From NCBI GenBank assembly GCA_030159075.1, contig BROG01001194.1, forward strand, positions 41,042 to 105,041: 64,000 bases of DNA. Reading direction: 5' to 3'. Source of the stretch: Atrina japonica. Taxonomy: Eukaryota; Mollusca; Bivalvia; Pterioida; Pinnidae. Below are positions 24,897-37,059 of this stretch, piece after piece. The first letter of the stretch is position 1; every line of letters begins with the position of its first letter. The notes under the pieces were generated by a model. That model saw only the letters and a list, made by a program, of their open reading frames with translations, did not search any database and was not told where the DNA came from. Both the position numbers and the translations under genes were made by a program.

Positions 24897-27338
24897 CTGG
24901 TGAAACAAAACATACCCCGATATCAATATGTAGATTATTTCTAAAGAACCAGTATTTCAGTCTAATCCATTCACTTGATAGACTTCTGCACATTGAAAAT
25001 ATTTCTGAGCAATGCTTTATACACGAATAAATGTTTACCAATTACTTGATTCATTTACAACAATACTATCCTAACAAATTGACCTCACTTTTTCCAGAGT
25101 ATTGGTAGATTACTTTTGCTTCCAACACTTTCCATATGTATTTTAAGACATTTATCAAATTAATGGCACTTGGTTATTAAAGTCAAACAAAATGACAAAT
25201 GAAGTAATATAACTTCAATAGCCAAACAACTAAAATCTTTTGAATTATTGTACCAAGAACATGCAATTACCACAAATTACATTTTCTAATGAAATAAAAC
25301 TTTTTTATTTCTTGCATAATTAAGGTATAAGTCAAACAGTTTCTAATTTTCATACTTTCTATACAATATATATTTGCATCTAATGAATGGAAATACCAAG
25401 GAAAATAATTGTGACAGTATGTTTATTTAAACTCGTACTACTTTGGCCAATATAAAATGACAGATCATTTAGCCCAGGATTCACCGTTCACTCGTCATGT
25501 ATTTTCTCAAATCGATGATATTGTTAGAAAATAAAACATATTTTTTTCTTTTGCTGGAGTAATGAAAATGTGACAATTTGCGATGGTAATTTTTTACAAA
25601 TAGTAGAAAAATCAGTATATTTGAAATAATTACTGTTCAGGACCCGGTTGTATCAACGGTTCATTAAAGTTAATGAAACATTCATCCTAATATTTCATTA
25701 AATTCTAGAGATTCATAAATTAAAGAATACATCAAAAGTTGTTTTATGAAACTTTCAATAAATCTTCATTAGTAATTGTGTCATTAAATCTGGACGTATT
25801 CATTAAACCTGTGTTAAACATGACGTCACAATAACTTGCGTCAGAATTTCATGACGTTTTGCTACCATGTACAGCGCACGTCACATTCTGTCAATTAATA
25901 ATTGGTATATGATATATGCATGAAGTTTTCTTATTTAAATTATTTAACCGAAAGGCGAGCTAGGCTTTTGATATTTAATACAAAATTCTTTTTGAAATCT
26001 TTATACCAAATGTGAGTAGTTACCTTTGGCGACTTTGACTGAGGTAGGTTTCAAATACGAGTTAGACAAAACAATCTTTAAATTCTGGACTTAAAGATAG
26101 CAACATTTTGCAATTACGATTTTATTGAAACACACAAATTCTACAAGATGACAAAGGGCAATTGAGTAATTACCATCACTTTGTCAAATAAAACAGTACC
26201 TCTAAATCTCTTTCGGTTTGGAATGATCAGAAATGAAATCTGGACTAAACACTGTATATATAGTTGTTTTTATCTGAATATATTGATTGAAAATATATCT
26301 AGTAACATTAATTTAACGGAATTCCTATATTGTTGATGACATAACTACTTCAATTTATTTATTTTCAAACTTTTAATATATATCTTGTAGTAAACTATGG
26401 ATAGATATGCATATTGTATATGCATTCCATTCACATCTCTCTAAGTTTGGTACCAATGCTATCGTATTTTAATCGCCCCCCTCACCGGATCCTAGTATTT
26501 CATGAATCAATTGATTAAAGTTCCTAAGCAGCAAGCATGACCTGCAATTTGTACAAAGATGAGGGAATAATGTGTTAGGTGTGGTCGATCAAGTTAAAAT
26601 TACACTCTATGACGCGCGATGTATTGATAAACGGAAACTGATTGGTATATTTTCATATTGGTCCACCATTAGTCTCGAATCCACATCTGTAATATTTTAT
26701 TAGCAAAAATTCTTATTTGGATGTAAAATGTCATGATGACGAATTGTAATATAAATTTTCTTCTTTAGCACCATACATGTCTAATGAAATGTCTAACAAA
26801 ACATTGAAAATAAACAATTTGAACCAACGAATGCTTATACAAGTATTATAATATATAGACTTGTGAACATATCTAGACAGAAATAATTTTTGGGATCTTG
26901 TGAGGGTTAGATCATAGCGCTTTTTAGAACCATGAAAGTTTGCACTGAACTAAAAATAGGTGGTCTCTTGTTGAGTTAAATTGTACTAGGACTCTATCCT
27001 TCTCAATCATTAACTGGCCACAGTGGCAGATTTAAGGGGGTCGTGTAGGGCGTAAAGACACTCTCGTTTGCATTATCTCAGCATGCATACATTTATTTGT
27101 AAACGAATTTGCATTGGATCAAAATGTATAGGATTTTCCCTTATATTATTATCAGCTAGAGACCTGGAAATTTAATCACCGATGATATCCAATTCTTTAC
27201 ACAAAATAAATGCACCATTTTCACGCCCCCACTGAAAATTCCTTGGGCCAACACCATAATATTATAACTGAAACAAAGTTAATTGTGGTGTAAAACACCA
27301 TCCAAACCAAAGCAATACAATAGCCGTAGAGAGAGAGA

Positions 27339-27401
<63 letters not shown>

Positions 27402-30400
27402 AATATGCACAAATCATTACAAAATTATATATGCGTATATTTGCTGTTTGTTTATTGTTTGTTTATTGTTGTTTAACGTCCCACTCAAGAATATTTCACT
27501 CATATGGAGACGTCACCAAATGCAAGTGAAGGGCTTCAAATTTTGGCCTATGGTCGGCACTTACGGCCATTTAGCAGTGAGTGGTCTTTAACTGTGACAC
27601 GGGACCTCCAGTTTTTACTGTCTCATCCAAAAGACAGGAAACCAACCTGTCGCCGGCGGGACTCGAACTCACGACCTCACGATCCAGAGTCGAGCACGCT
27701 ACCGACTGAGCCAGGCCGGCTCGCGTATATTTGCTAGATTATCAGTGCAAGAATTTTTTGTAATGGATAGATCGGCCTACTCATACAGTGAAATCGATAC
27801 AAATACGGTTCGTTTTGTTTCCACGGATATCACAATGACTATGAAATCTTTATCAAAGTGTAGACACCAATGAGTTAAATGAATAAAGCAAGCCTGAAAT
27901 AATGGTAGGATAATGCTACCCTGAAAAAAAACTGTCAACCTTGCAGAAACAAATAGATCTAAATAATAGAGCGATTGAGCATAGGGTACGTGTGGAAAGG
28001 GGGATCCCCTATAAAGCTGCTTATTACGTCATCAGATTCCAATAATTCCGAAAACGTACAGGTCTAAACAACTTGAAGAGCGGGAACTACACGTATGTAC
28101 AAACTGGAAGCTTTTCTCTGTTTGTTAGATAATGAGTTTACAGTACAACAATATCATTATAAAATACAAGATTTAGTAGTTATTTTGGTAATAAACTTCT
28201 CTAAGATCTATCCATAGATCAATAGAATATATCCGATATCATTGATAATGTCATACATCTTCAGATAACTTAATGAGTGATTGGCATACCTAGATCTAGC
28301 TCAATTTCTAGAAAATATACTTTTAAATTAAAAGAGAACTTTGAATTGGTAATTTTGTAGGCCTACAGTATACATACTACTTCAGTCATAAACCCATAAT
28401 GTAGGCCTATAAAATCTTAAAACTCGGAACGTTTGTGGCTGCCGCGTACAAAATTTATTTTCATCCAGTCAACAGGTAAAGCTATCCGTACACGTTGCTT
28501 AGACACTTGACATGGGTTCTGTTTTATTTTTTTATTTATTCAATTTATTTACCGGTTAACCCTTTTCTCACAAGTAACTCCAATTGTCATCAGACAATAG
28601 TCAAATACTAAAAGTAAACTTTACTCATAGACTTATAATCAATAAGGTCTATGTCAGGGTTAGGATTAGGGTTAACCGTCACCCTAACCCCTAACCCTGT
28701 AAGCATTTTTCCAGCATTACACAATTAGTCTATGTTACGCAAATAGTGCTTAAACGCACGAAATGACGTCACATCTTAGTGTAAACAAATATGTCTCCTC
28801 AGAATGGTGCAAGTTTGGCTTAGATCATATATGAATTTATGTTTGAATTATCTTGTTTATTCTGAGTTTGATTGGTTTATATAGTAAGTACTGGGCCTCC
28901 TTTAAGTTGGGTAATTTAATGAAGCTTTAATGTAGCCTTAGTGAACCGAACCAGTCATTAACTATTGATAGATCAGACTTTAATGACACATTAGATATAA
29001 TCGGGTCCGGATGATGGTGGTGTCGTCTGGCCTTAGTCTAACATAAACAGTATCAAGGATGCTCCTAATTCTGGACTATAAATGTGCTTTGAAGTTTGTA
29101 AATTTGAAGTAATTCCAAACTATGTATGTAAAACTGAACTCAGTATCAGTTACAATAGTAATACATTCCAATATAAAATATAAGCTCCATAGTAAATCTC
29201 TTTATTGTCTACACTTACCAGCAATTCCAATATTGTCTCTGTCAACTCCATATTTTTTGGTGTGTTTGTAGAAAAATTTCGTAGCTTCTATACAGTCAGA
29301 CAATGGTACTGGAAATGTGTATTCCGGGCTCAATCGGTATCTGATTAACATAAGATTGTTTCCATCATCATATGGTGTTTTTACAAATGAATGAGCACTT
29401 GCAATATTAAAACTCACTTTCATTTGTATACAAGCTAATTATGTCTTATCATAGTATTACGACATATTACACGTTACTCTATTGTTATATCGCATGACAC
29501 TTTAACATCTAGATCAAAATAAATTGATTACGTCATTTCGAATCTTTGAAATATCGCATTTGAATATAGATAATTAATTTTTGAAAAGATTTCCCCTTTC
29601 TGAAAGAACAACTGATTACTGCCTTCAGAAAAAGATGAAAGTCAAATTGGACTTGATCCTTTTAATGAATAATACATATACGTCTTCACGCTTCCCCCTC
29701 TCTTTGGAAGAGCAAATATGTAATCAATAACCTGACGCTATCAATTATCATTACATAACGTTAGAATTGTAAGAATGATTTACAATATACCGTGTTATTG
29801 CTCTTTTAAGTTTTTCGCCGCTTTTCTCATTGATTATCAGTTGAAATTCATTAAGTTGATAAACGGACTGGCTGATGAATTGAGAGATGATATGAAAGTT
29901 TACCTTTATCAAGAATTGAAACACACTTCGGTCGTCATATTCTAGTCAAAGAGATATGTTAAACAAGACAGGAAATCGATATTAATGAGAATCCTTAGAA
30001 TTCTCGCTTAAAAGTGAATATCTGTTAAAAAAATACTAATGTACTCATCGTAAATTGCAAGTAAATCAATTCGTAATACGAACTGTCAAATATATGGCTT
30101 GTACAAATGGTAATTATTCACAGCATAAACAACATTGTTCAAGAAAAACAATTGTTTAATTCTTTGTTTTCATAGCAAACATAAAAGTACATAACATAAT
30201 CGGATATAATAATTGCAGTACGCAATAGTTCAAAAAGAAAACGAGTACGCAATAGTTAAAAAAGAAAACGAGTACGCAATAGTTAAAAAAGAAAACGAGT
30301 ACGCAATAGTTAAAAAAGAAAACGAGTACACAATAGTTAAAAAAGAAAACGAGTACGCAATAGCTCAAAAATAAAACGAGTACGCAATAGTTAAAAAAGA

Positions 30401-33065
30401 AAACGAGTACGCAATAGCTCAAAAATAAAACGAGTACGCAATAGTTCAAAAAGAAAACGAGAACGCAATAGCTCAAAAATAAAACGAGTACGCAATAGTT
30501 CAAAAAGAAAACGAGTACGAAATAGTTCAAAAAGAAAACGAGTACGCAATAGTTCAAAACTAACAAATACAAAATACTTGTTAGTATTAAACAAACTGTA
30601 AGTTGTACTGCTCTATATAACACTATTAAATAATGTCGAGTCAATCATTTTAAATAGTGTTTTACGGTGTTTCTCGTCTTCTTAATATTCTCATGTTGGA
30701 GAGAAGTGTAAACAATATAGATTTTATCAGCGCTCTCAGTAAGTTGACAATTATGTTTGTACTGTTTTAACTTATAATGCATTGAAAAATATGAACAATT
30801 GCTTTTCTTTATTAAATAAGGTACAAGTTTGAATACTTTAAAATATCTTTGTCAATAGCGCAATAAATGTTTAAAAGTATCGTTGTCAAAGATGACAATA
30901 CTTACTCTGGTGCCATTATGACGATTTGGGCTTCTAGGCAAAGGTGGCGCAATACTTTGTCGTACGTATCTAAGAGAGAAAACAACAAAAAACATTTGCT
31001 AATGTAAGCAGGTACTAAAAGCACTGAAATGGGGATGAATGATACAAAATAAATTATGACTCAATTATTTCTGTATGGGAAATATAACATTATCAATGAC
31101 ATGACGACATATTACAGACATCATAGTTCTCATTGAAAAATACCACAAATCTCGAAGTAACCTTTCAACTCCCCTGACCATTCCATTTTGTCGTATAATT
31201 GAAAACATATACCACTGGACCAACAATCCCACCTTGAGTAACCCCTTCCGTAGACAACGTGAAGAATTCTGGATTCGACGGCTTGGCACTACATACCCTT
31301 ATGGATTTAATGATAATATCAAAGGTTTAGGAAATTTGTCGAGTCCACAGTGTGGTAATGTCAATGTAATGAAACTTTTAAATTCAACGTAAGACGTAAA
31401 CGAAGTCAAGGACATCGTGCATACAACTGACCCAAAATACATGATGTCGTTTTTTCATCTCTTTTACATTACGTTCACAAAACATTAGGAAACTGGCAAC
31501 AAACTTGATTATATTCCTTTAAGAATTCAACGATCTTTTGAGGAAGCAAAAATTAATCCCCAAACGGGTTCTTCAATCCCGGAATACACACTTAACTCCG
31601 TTATAATAGACATTCCTTATCACAGACTGTTCAAGCCTACACACGTTACTAGCGATAACTGTTCTGAACAGACACGTCTTTTCCTTATATTTAAACTTAC
31701 AAATTATAGTATAAACTCTTTAAACATTAGAAATAAAAAAAAGTTCTGTCCTGTGTTCCGCCATATTTTACATCGAAGACCACGCCTTGCATTTCATATA
31801 ACTATACACCCAGCATCGTATCCAAGTTAGTTCAATTACAAACGGGTTTTGCAGTGCCTAGACCATCTTCTACATAACACCGTCACGTGTTCATGTGCAT
31901 CATCTCCCTTCGAATATAATCCTATCGGGCACGTCCTCACAGGCTACGTTTCTATTGTTGAAAATGTTTTATTATTTTAAGAGGTCCAGAATACCGCGAA
32001 GCCCGTTCCTTTAAATGGCGACAAAATTTCAGTTAAGTTATGAATTTTGTCGAAGATTATGCCAGACAATAGTTCAACCATGAAGACGTGGAACCAGACA
32101 CTTTGTCTGAATAGCTAAAAGCTATACGCTGATTGATGAAATCTCGTATTAAAAAACTTGAAGGAATATAAAAAATCTCAGTTACCAAAGTATAAACTGT
32201 TATGATGTCATAATTATCCATATGCATTTAACCCTCTTTATATAGTCTTAGGATAAATCATTGAAAATAGATATTTACAAGGTAGATACGGAAGCTCATA
32301 AGGGTCATTTGAAAAAATGTCTATCTGGTAATTACGACATAATTAAGTCGAAATTACCTCGTTACTATATCGAAATTACGACATAACTAAATCGATATGA
32401 TTTAAAAATGGTTTCAAATACAAACTGTAACGATTGTTCTACAATACATAAACTGTGTGGGACCAAACAATTGGCATATAAAATCGTACAAATTACAGAT
32501 AAAAATTAATACTAAATGATTCATTTGTCAGAAATAAATGTTTAAAATAATAACGCTGTACTTTAATACTTGTTGTACATACCGTAGGTCGTGTTTTAAC
32601 ACTATATTTCAACATTATACTCACGCTGTATATTATGCTATACACTGACGTAAGATACGCTAATTGTATTGAACATGTTAACAAGTAAAATGATATTAAC
32701 ACGTGTATGTAATAATTATGTATGAAAATGTAGTTTAAACAATACATAGGCATATAACTATGAAAAAGATTAAATGGAAAATACACCTTTTATGACAAGT
32801 AAAAATTCCAAATCGTTATGTCGTAATTTCGACATTGTGATTTCGTAATTACGCGATAGAGTGTCGTAATTACGACTCATAGGCTTCCTTAGGTAGATGT
32901 AGACATGTCGTCCATGATTTAGACCACTAATAAATAACGTCACACAGCTCCACCCATCCATTATGATGTAATTACCCATGTGACTAGATGAAAAGGAACT
33001 TGTTGAAATTATACTTAATTAATAAACAAAGTTATACGGCACAGTTAACTACATAATGTTATATA

Positions 33066-33096
<31 letters not shown>

Positions 33097-35908
33097 CAAC
33101 CAGTACTAAAGTTAGGAAAATAAAATATACTGATTGCTAGTACAGGTCTACCAAGGTAAATCGACACATGTTTACAAACACAACGTGTGTAAATCAAATT
33201 ACAACAGGGGTGATAAGCCACTTGTCGTGAATCAGAAATTCAGTAATGCATAGAGTCCTTGCAAAGAAATATGTTTACTTGTAGAACCTATTTCTGGAAA
33301 GTAGATCGTGTTGTTTTGGTTTTTAACTGAACCTGAACGTGCCACTTTACCTAGCTAGACCTATACATGTATGTATATTTGATAAGAAATCATTTAATTG
33401 GAAATAGTTCGTTATCAATTACAACAATGTGATACAATTCAGTATTTGATTACCTAATACAAATTCTTAATATGGTAAATAAGAAATGATAGGGAACTGT
33501 CATACCAACGCTAAATGTGATAAATCCTCCACCATGAAAATAAATGAGACCAGGAAGCAACTTCTTCTGCCTCTCCGCTGGCTCGTAAACTTTGACTTTA
33601 ACATCATTGAACAATCTTTCTTTGACCTGGAATGCATGGTATTAAGATGCTTTTTATGTTGTATGTAGTGTCTAAATGCAATTAAACATAAATCAAACTT
33701 AGACAAATTTATTTTTCCATTCATTAACCGCTTATTCTTCTTCTATTTACATTATTAATTGATTCCATTTATCTTAAGTCATTTGCCAATCTCAATACCA
33801 AATTTTCTCTTTTTTGTAAATAAGTTCCACATGTAGAATAACAAATAACCTTGACAGTTCCATTTGGCTCTTGGGCTGCAGCCCTAAATATTAATGGTAA
33901 AGTCGTTCGGAGCACCTTTATCTCATCGTAGCCAAGTAGTACAGCAAGTTTACTCTGTTAACAAAAATGTAAATATATGTATGATTATCATTCAATATAA
34001 AGCGGATACCAATATATTAATCGAAAGAAGCTCATGAAATAATATACAAATCAGGTGAAAATTGGACGCAAGCAGATCTTTGAAAATCCAGAAATGGGAT
34101 CAGGTGCCATGGAGGGAGTAAGTATCCCCCTCTGTAACATTCGCCGTGAGTCCACAGTGAAATGCAAACAGTATACTGACCGTAGAAATTGGGAAATGTT
34201 GACATTAAACGAGATGCTGATGTCCTTTTGAACACCCTCTGTCATATCTGACTATTTGAAAGCTATAGACACCATATACAGGCGAAAAAAATACTATTTA
34301 CATCTGTAGATTTGACAATAGTAATGAAAGTTATCAAGGAAACAGCTAAAGGAAATTCTCCTTTCTTCGACTGTATGTATGTCTTATATAAGAGTTTGTA
34401 CTACTAGAAAGTTACCCAGGGTCAAATGTTCATCAGTAATAACATGCATCAAATTTCTCTTGTATAGGTAATATTAAACTGCAATAAAAGGAATCAAATA
34501 ATATAGTACGTCTATATTGTTGAGGTACATTGTATTTATTCCATGTCAGGTGTCTTTCACTCGCTTTAAGGCATTAATTCAAACATATTTAATCGTTTTG
34601 TAAAAGTCAGTTTGCATCTAGTAAAACCATTAATTAGCAAAATGAATTAAAGATACAAGTCAAGATTTACAAAGGCTGTGTGTTTGTCCGTTAAGGCAAA
34701 TTTTTATTTACATAATGAGCACATTCAAAGGCATAAGAAGTAGAAGAGTAGTTGTTTTGTTTTCTTGAGACTTGTTGATTCGATTATGTTATAAAGTTTA
34801 AAGGTGTATTAGCAAATAGCTTTCCATTAAGCACAAGCTATAGAACACTGGCATCTCACCACTAAGATCAACGTTCAATTTTCGGATTGGTGCAGGAACT
34901 TATTGTTGGGGAGGTACAGTTGTAAGGACAATACACTTTAAACAACCAAGTACCGTACATGTAGTTAGTGAGGATTCTAGCTCGATGTCAGAGAGTTTGT
35001 CAGTTTACTTTCAGAAAACTGTTGGTTCATTTTACACGATCCCCCACCATTGTTAAATTAAAAAATGGTGACAGTGGCATAAAATGTAAACAGCGGGAGA
35101 AGGTAAATTATCACTTAATGCCATAAAAACCTAAAAACCTTCGATCTCCATAATCTGTTATTGTATTTCGGTAGCAGCTGTTCATCTTATAATAAAGTAA
35201 TATTTGGCACTGATAACACCATTTAAATTCGAAAATTTTCTAAAACTAAGATAGTCAAATTTACATCACCTGCTGGAAAACCCATAAAGATGAGATATTC
35301 AACCAAGGAATACGGAAATTAAATGATACATACACTGCGTTTGCTAACATTACAATATCCCACTTGTTATGTGTGTTTAATCAATCAATACATAAGTTAA
35401 TACAACGACGGAAGTGGATTATAAAGCATGTACATTACCAAAGACCATTTGATTTTTCGTGTTGAAAAAATGATTGTCTTTCGTATGCAATAGTTCACAT
35501 GTAAAACCTTTCAACATGCGGATACAATTTTGAATTAGTTATACTGTTCTTTATTTCTCTTCAAAGTTTTTCCAAACTTTGTCCCAGCATTGATTCTAGT
35601 CATGGCTTTTTGCGTGAGATATTTGTATGCTTTACAACTCGATTCCATATCGTTCTGATTAGAGAGCAAGACAAAAATACATTATAGATATTTCTATGTA
35701 AATCAACGATACAGCATATTCTTTATCTGAAGCTTTCTATTTCAGACTACGAATGGTTTCTTACTAAATACTGATTTGCCTTCAGGACACCGAGTAGACA
35801 TTGGACTTTCCAAGGTTCCTCTATATTGTCTGGCAAGGGTGTATACAACATAAAAGCTATGACCACTACAGAACAACTCGGGATCAATATAACCGGAATA
35901 ATCTTCAT
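24247..35908 (-). CDS. Gene B: complete AADAC-like serine esterase/deacetylase, 401 aa, six coding exons
   Basis: Coding exons 35765-35908, 33850-33954, 33506-33626, 30906-30969, 29219-29340 and 24247-24896 join in frame to 401 residues, close to the ~400 of the arylacetamide deacetylase family. A signal-anchor segment spans about residues 3-22. HGGG is at 114-117, YRLSPEYTFP at 146-155, and the nucleophile elbow GDSAGG at 186-191 (Ser188). Asp345 lies in EYDVLRDDG and His375 in SDGFHAM, with the 30-residue Asp-His spacing usual for the family. Three N-glycosylation sequons in the last exon (NHT, NKT, NTS) fit an ER-lumenal catalytic domain. The triad and oxyanion hole are intact, so an active ester or amide hydrolase on lipophilic substrates is expected; the substrate is unknown. 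It is divergent from gene C and tandem with gene A. Confidence 0.92.
27235..27325 (+). repeat. Truncated SINE/LINE-like 3' tail
   Basis: aattgtggtgtaaaacacca at 27282 matches the tail of the plus-strand SINE at 41.7 kb (atagtggtgtaaaacactat). Only the last 60-90 bases are recognisable. Confidence 0.45.
27329..27400. repeat. (GA)n/(GT)n compound microsatellite
   Basis: Adjacent GA, GT and GA runs totalling about 70 bases. Open frames on both strands here are artefacts. Confidence 0.95.
27450..27726 (-). mobile_element. tRNA-derived SINE (V-SINE/RUDI-like), antisense to window
   Basis: On the minus strand the element starts near 27726 with a tRNA-like head: A box tggctcagtcgg and B box gagttcgagtccc. 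A central region follows (ttggatgagacagtaaaaac, then ggaggtcccgtgtcacag), and it ends in a gtgggacgttaaacaac tail with caaacaata repeats at about 27450. Head, body and repeated tail are the SINE layout. The central domain resembles the conserved one of molluscan V-SINEs, from memory only. It lies in gene B intron 5 in the same orientation as the gene. Confidence 0.78.
29219..29340 (-). CDS. Gene B coding exon 5 with YRLSPE
   Basis: Acceptor tgttaatcag and donor GTAAGT flank 122 bases. It encodes YRLSPEYTFPVPLSDC, then YGVDRDNIGIAG. The final G is completed in exon 6. Confidence 0.92.
29341..30905 (-). other. Gene B intron 4 with 27-bp minisatellite
   Basis: AT-rich intron. Its one feature is the 27-bp array at 30217-30560. 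Confidence 0.7.
30217..30560. repeat. 27-bp minisatellite, about 13 units
   Basis: The unit is gaaaacgagtacgcaatag followed by t(t/c)aaaaa(a/g); the two main variants differ at a few sites. The unit is a multiple of three without stops on the minus strand, which explains a spurious repeated open frame. Confidence 0.93.
30906..30969 (-). CDS. Gene B coding exon 4 (64 nt)
   Basis: Acceptor ttctctcttag and donor GTAAGT flank 64 bases encoding DTYDKVLRHLCLEAQIVIMA and the first part of PE. Confidence 0.9.
31140..32220 (+). pseudogene. Penelope-like (Naiad-type) fragment: end of GIY-YIG, linker and start of RT
   Basis: Successive broken plus-strand frames read NSPDHSIL, RRQREEFWIRRLGTTYPYGF, NLSSPQCGNVNVMKLLNST, GSSIPEYTLNSVIIDI, CSCASSPFEYNPIGHVLTG, then a frame with EYREARSFKWRQNFS and VEDYARQ. 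They occur in this order over 1.1 kb. They correspond to the C-terminal edge of a GIY-YIG domain, the linker, and the pre-RT region of Penelope-like elements whose endonuclease precedes the RT. Stops and shifts abound. It lies in gene B intron 3, antisense to the gene. Confidence 0.68.
32287..32891. mobile_element. 605-bp element with inverted ends TACGGAAGC... and 6-bp target duplication
   Basis: The left end tacggaagctcataagggtc and the complement of the right end (taaggaagcctatgagtcgt) are inverted. Both are followed by subterminal phrases built on tcgtaattacga. The element is flanked by a perfect GGTAGA duplication (32281-32286 and 32892-32897). It has no coding capacity. Its first bases and duplication length match the 1.87-kb element at 20506-22379. 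It lies in gene B intron 3. Confidence 0.72.
32900..33505 (-). other. Gene B intron 3, part next to exon 3
   Basis: AT-rich DNA with a short (TA)n run at 33059-33083 and a trailing ATA run. Nothing else was seen. Confidence 0.55.
33506..33626 (-). CDS. Gene B coding exon 3 with HGGG
   Basis: 121 bases between acceptor catgcattccag and donor GTATGA. It encodes LFNDVKVKVYEPAERQ, then LPGLIYFHGGGFITFSV; phase 1 at the end, as in gene A. Confidence 0.9.
33850..33954 (-). CDS. Gene B coding exon 2 (35 codons)
   Basis: Acceptor ttgttaacag and donor GTTATT flank 105 bases encoding SKLAVLLGYDEIK, then RTTLPLIF and EPNGTVK. The donor is GT but weak after the first two bases. Confidence 0.88.
34030..34245 (-). 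pseudogene. Penelope-like 3' end: RT C-terminus plus 3' tail
   Basis: Minus-strand reading gives a SRLMSTFPNFYGQY motif at about 34190-34245, followed by the tail in diverged form (tcacggcgaatgttacagag, then ccatggcacctgatcccatt). It lies in gene B intron 1 in the gene's orientation. It is the third locus where RT end and tail are joined. Confidence 0.65.
34250..35764 (-). other. Gene B intron 1, part next to exon 1
   Basis: AT-rich DNA. A short hairpin (caccattgttaaa, inverted about 35063) was noted. No exon or mobile element was recognised. Confidence 0.5.
35765..35908 (-). CDS. Gene B coding exon 1 (48 codons, signal anchor)
   Basis: The exon begins MKIIPVILIPSCSVVVIAF and continues with the YTPLPDNIEEPWK motif, ending ...KANQYL before donor GTAAGA. 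An acceptor (ctttttcag) lies 18 bases upstream of the ATG, with the exon edge at 35926. A non-coding first exon farther right is therefore expected. Confidence 0.9.
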
Positions 35909-36204
35909 TGTAATAATCCGTGATACCTGAAAAAGAATGCGATTATTTTGTTATAAAATCATTTTAATGACACATGGACATTTTCAGAAAGTCGTGTAAA
36001 ATGGAACAATATGAACCTCTCTATGAAAGCTAAGAATACTTCAGTATACGTAGAGATTTAAGACATTATCAATCTGACCAGTTTAATAACTCATTAATGC
36101 TAAGTGTCGTATAAGTACGAGTATTGTTATAACATAAACCTAATATTCGGGTACCAGCTGATAATCCTATACTAAAGTAATAGTTTTCACTGATACAATA
36201 TAAA

Positions 36205-36370
36205 CCATATCAGATACCAAAGTATAAATCTTTAGGATGTCCAGGATATAGATACAAATCTTGTAAAAATGGACAAACACGGACCTCTGGAAACCAGGAG
36301 GTGGGATCAGGTGCTATGGAGGAGTAAACATCTCCTGTCGACCGGTCACACCCGCCGTACAACCATTTCA
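36205..36370 (-). repeat. Penelope-like 3' tail, truncated
   Basis: The minus strand carries cggcgggtgtgaccggtcga (about 36356 leftwards), then ccatagcacctgatcccacc, and ends in the gatttatactttggtatctg phrase. There is no RT part. It lies upstream of gene B in the B/C divergent spacer. Confidence 0.65.
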
Positions 36371-36654
36371 AAAACGTGTACGAGTATATTTTCAAAAGGG
36401 AAAGTCATATCATACAATCACAAATAATAAATCTAAATATATAGCGTTTTAAATTCGAGTTCACCTGATAAAGTCTAATGGATAGAAATGATTTTCTTGG
36501 GCATTTGTTTTTGTCCATTTTAGCTATAACCTTGGTATTATGTTTTTAATATTTGTATACAACTACAAAATCGCAAAATCTATGTTAAAGCATATCAAGA
36601 GAGAAAGATTAATTAAATATCCCAAACATTATTTTTTTCCAATTTTACATTTGA

Positions 36655-36780
36655 CATTATCGTATTGTAGACGTTACATTTGACATTATCGTATTGTAGA
36701 CGTTACATTTGACATTATCGTATTATAGACGTTACACTTGACATTATCGTATTGTAAGTGTTACACTTTAAATTATCGTA
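36655..36780. repeat. 29-bp tandem repeat, 4 units
   Basis: The unit is gttacatttgacattatcgt followed by attgtagac. Related scattered phrases continue at 36935-37050. A Penelope-like tail sits between the two groups. Confidence 0.8.
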
Positions 36781-36930
36781 TCAGGGGGTGCTTACTCCTC
36801 CATGGCAAATGATCCCACCTCTTGATTTCAAAAGGTCAGTGTTTGTCCATTTTGTACCAGATTTGTACCAATATTCTGGACATCCTAGTGATTCATACCA
36901 TGGTATCTAATACTTCTTATATTGTATTGT
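36781..36930 (+). repeat. Penelope-like 3' tail, 5'-truncated, inside the 29-bp repeat
   Basis: It reads gggggtgcttactcctccat, then gatcccacctcttgatttc, ending near gtatctaatacttc. It interrupts the gacattatcgta repeats, which suggests insertion into the array. Confidence 0.6.
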
Positions 36931-37059
36931 AATTTATATTTGACATCGTACTGTAGACTGTACACTTGATATAAATGTTTTGTACACTTTATTTTTGACA
37001 TTATGATATGGTAGACTTTACACTTGACATTATCGTATTATAAACCTATCATCAGTGTT

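Larger units (their letters stand above)
24897..29218 (-). other. Gene B intron 5 (4.3 kb)
   Basis: The intron contains the GA microsatellite, a SINE and a short SINE-like tail (listed separately), and inverted telomere-like phrases near 28650. A pair of inverted sequences, ggacccggttgtatcaacgg (25640) and its partner ending ataatcgggtccgg (about 29005), may mark a 3.36-kb element. No transposase was seen. Confidence 0.6.

Noticed and set aside
24897..25041. Extension of gene B exon 6 upstream as coding
   Set aside because: The acceptor at 24897 and alignment to GDSAGG place the exon start at 24896; the rest is intron read-through.
27640..27726. tRNA gene on the minus strand
   Set aside because: It has A and B boxes, but the cloverleaf is imperfect and continues into a SINE body and tail.
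30156..30644. 162-codon minus-strand NYCVLVFFL repeat protein
   Set aside because: The 27-bp array within gene B intron 4 gives stop-free repetition; it is not an exon.
33500..33724. Apparent frameshift at HGGG in gene B exon 3
   Set aside because: Rereading the complement gives an intact LIYFHGGGFITF; the impression came from a different frame of the same stretch.
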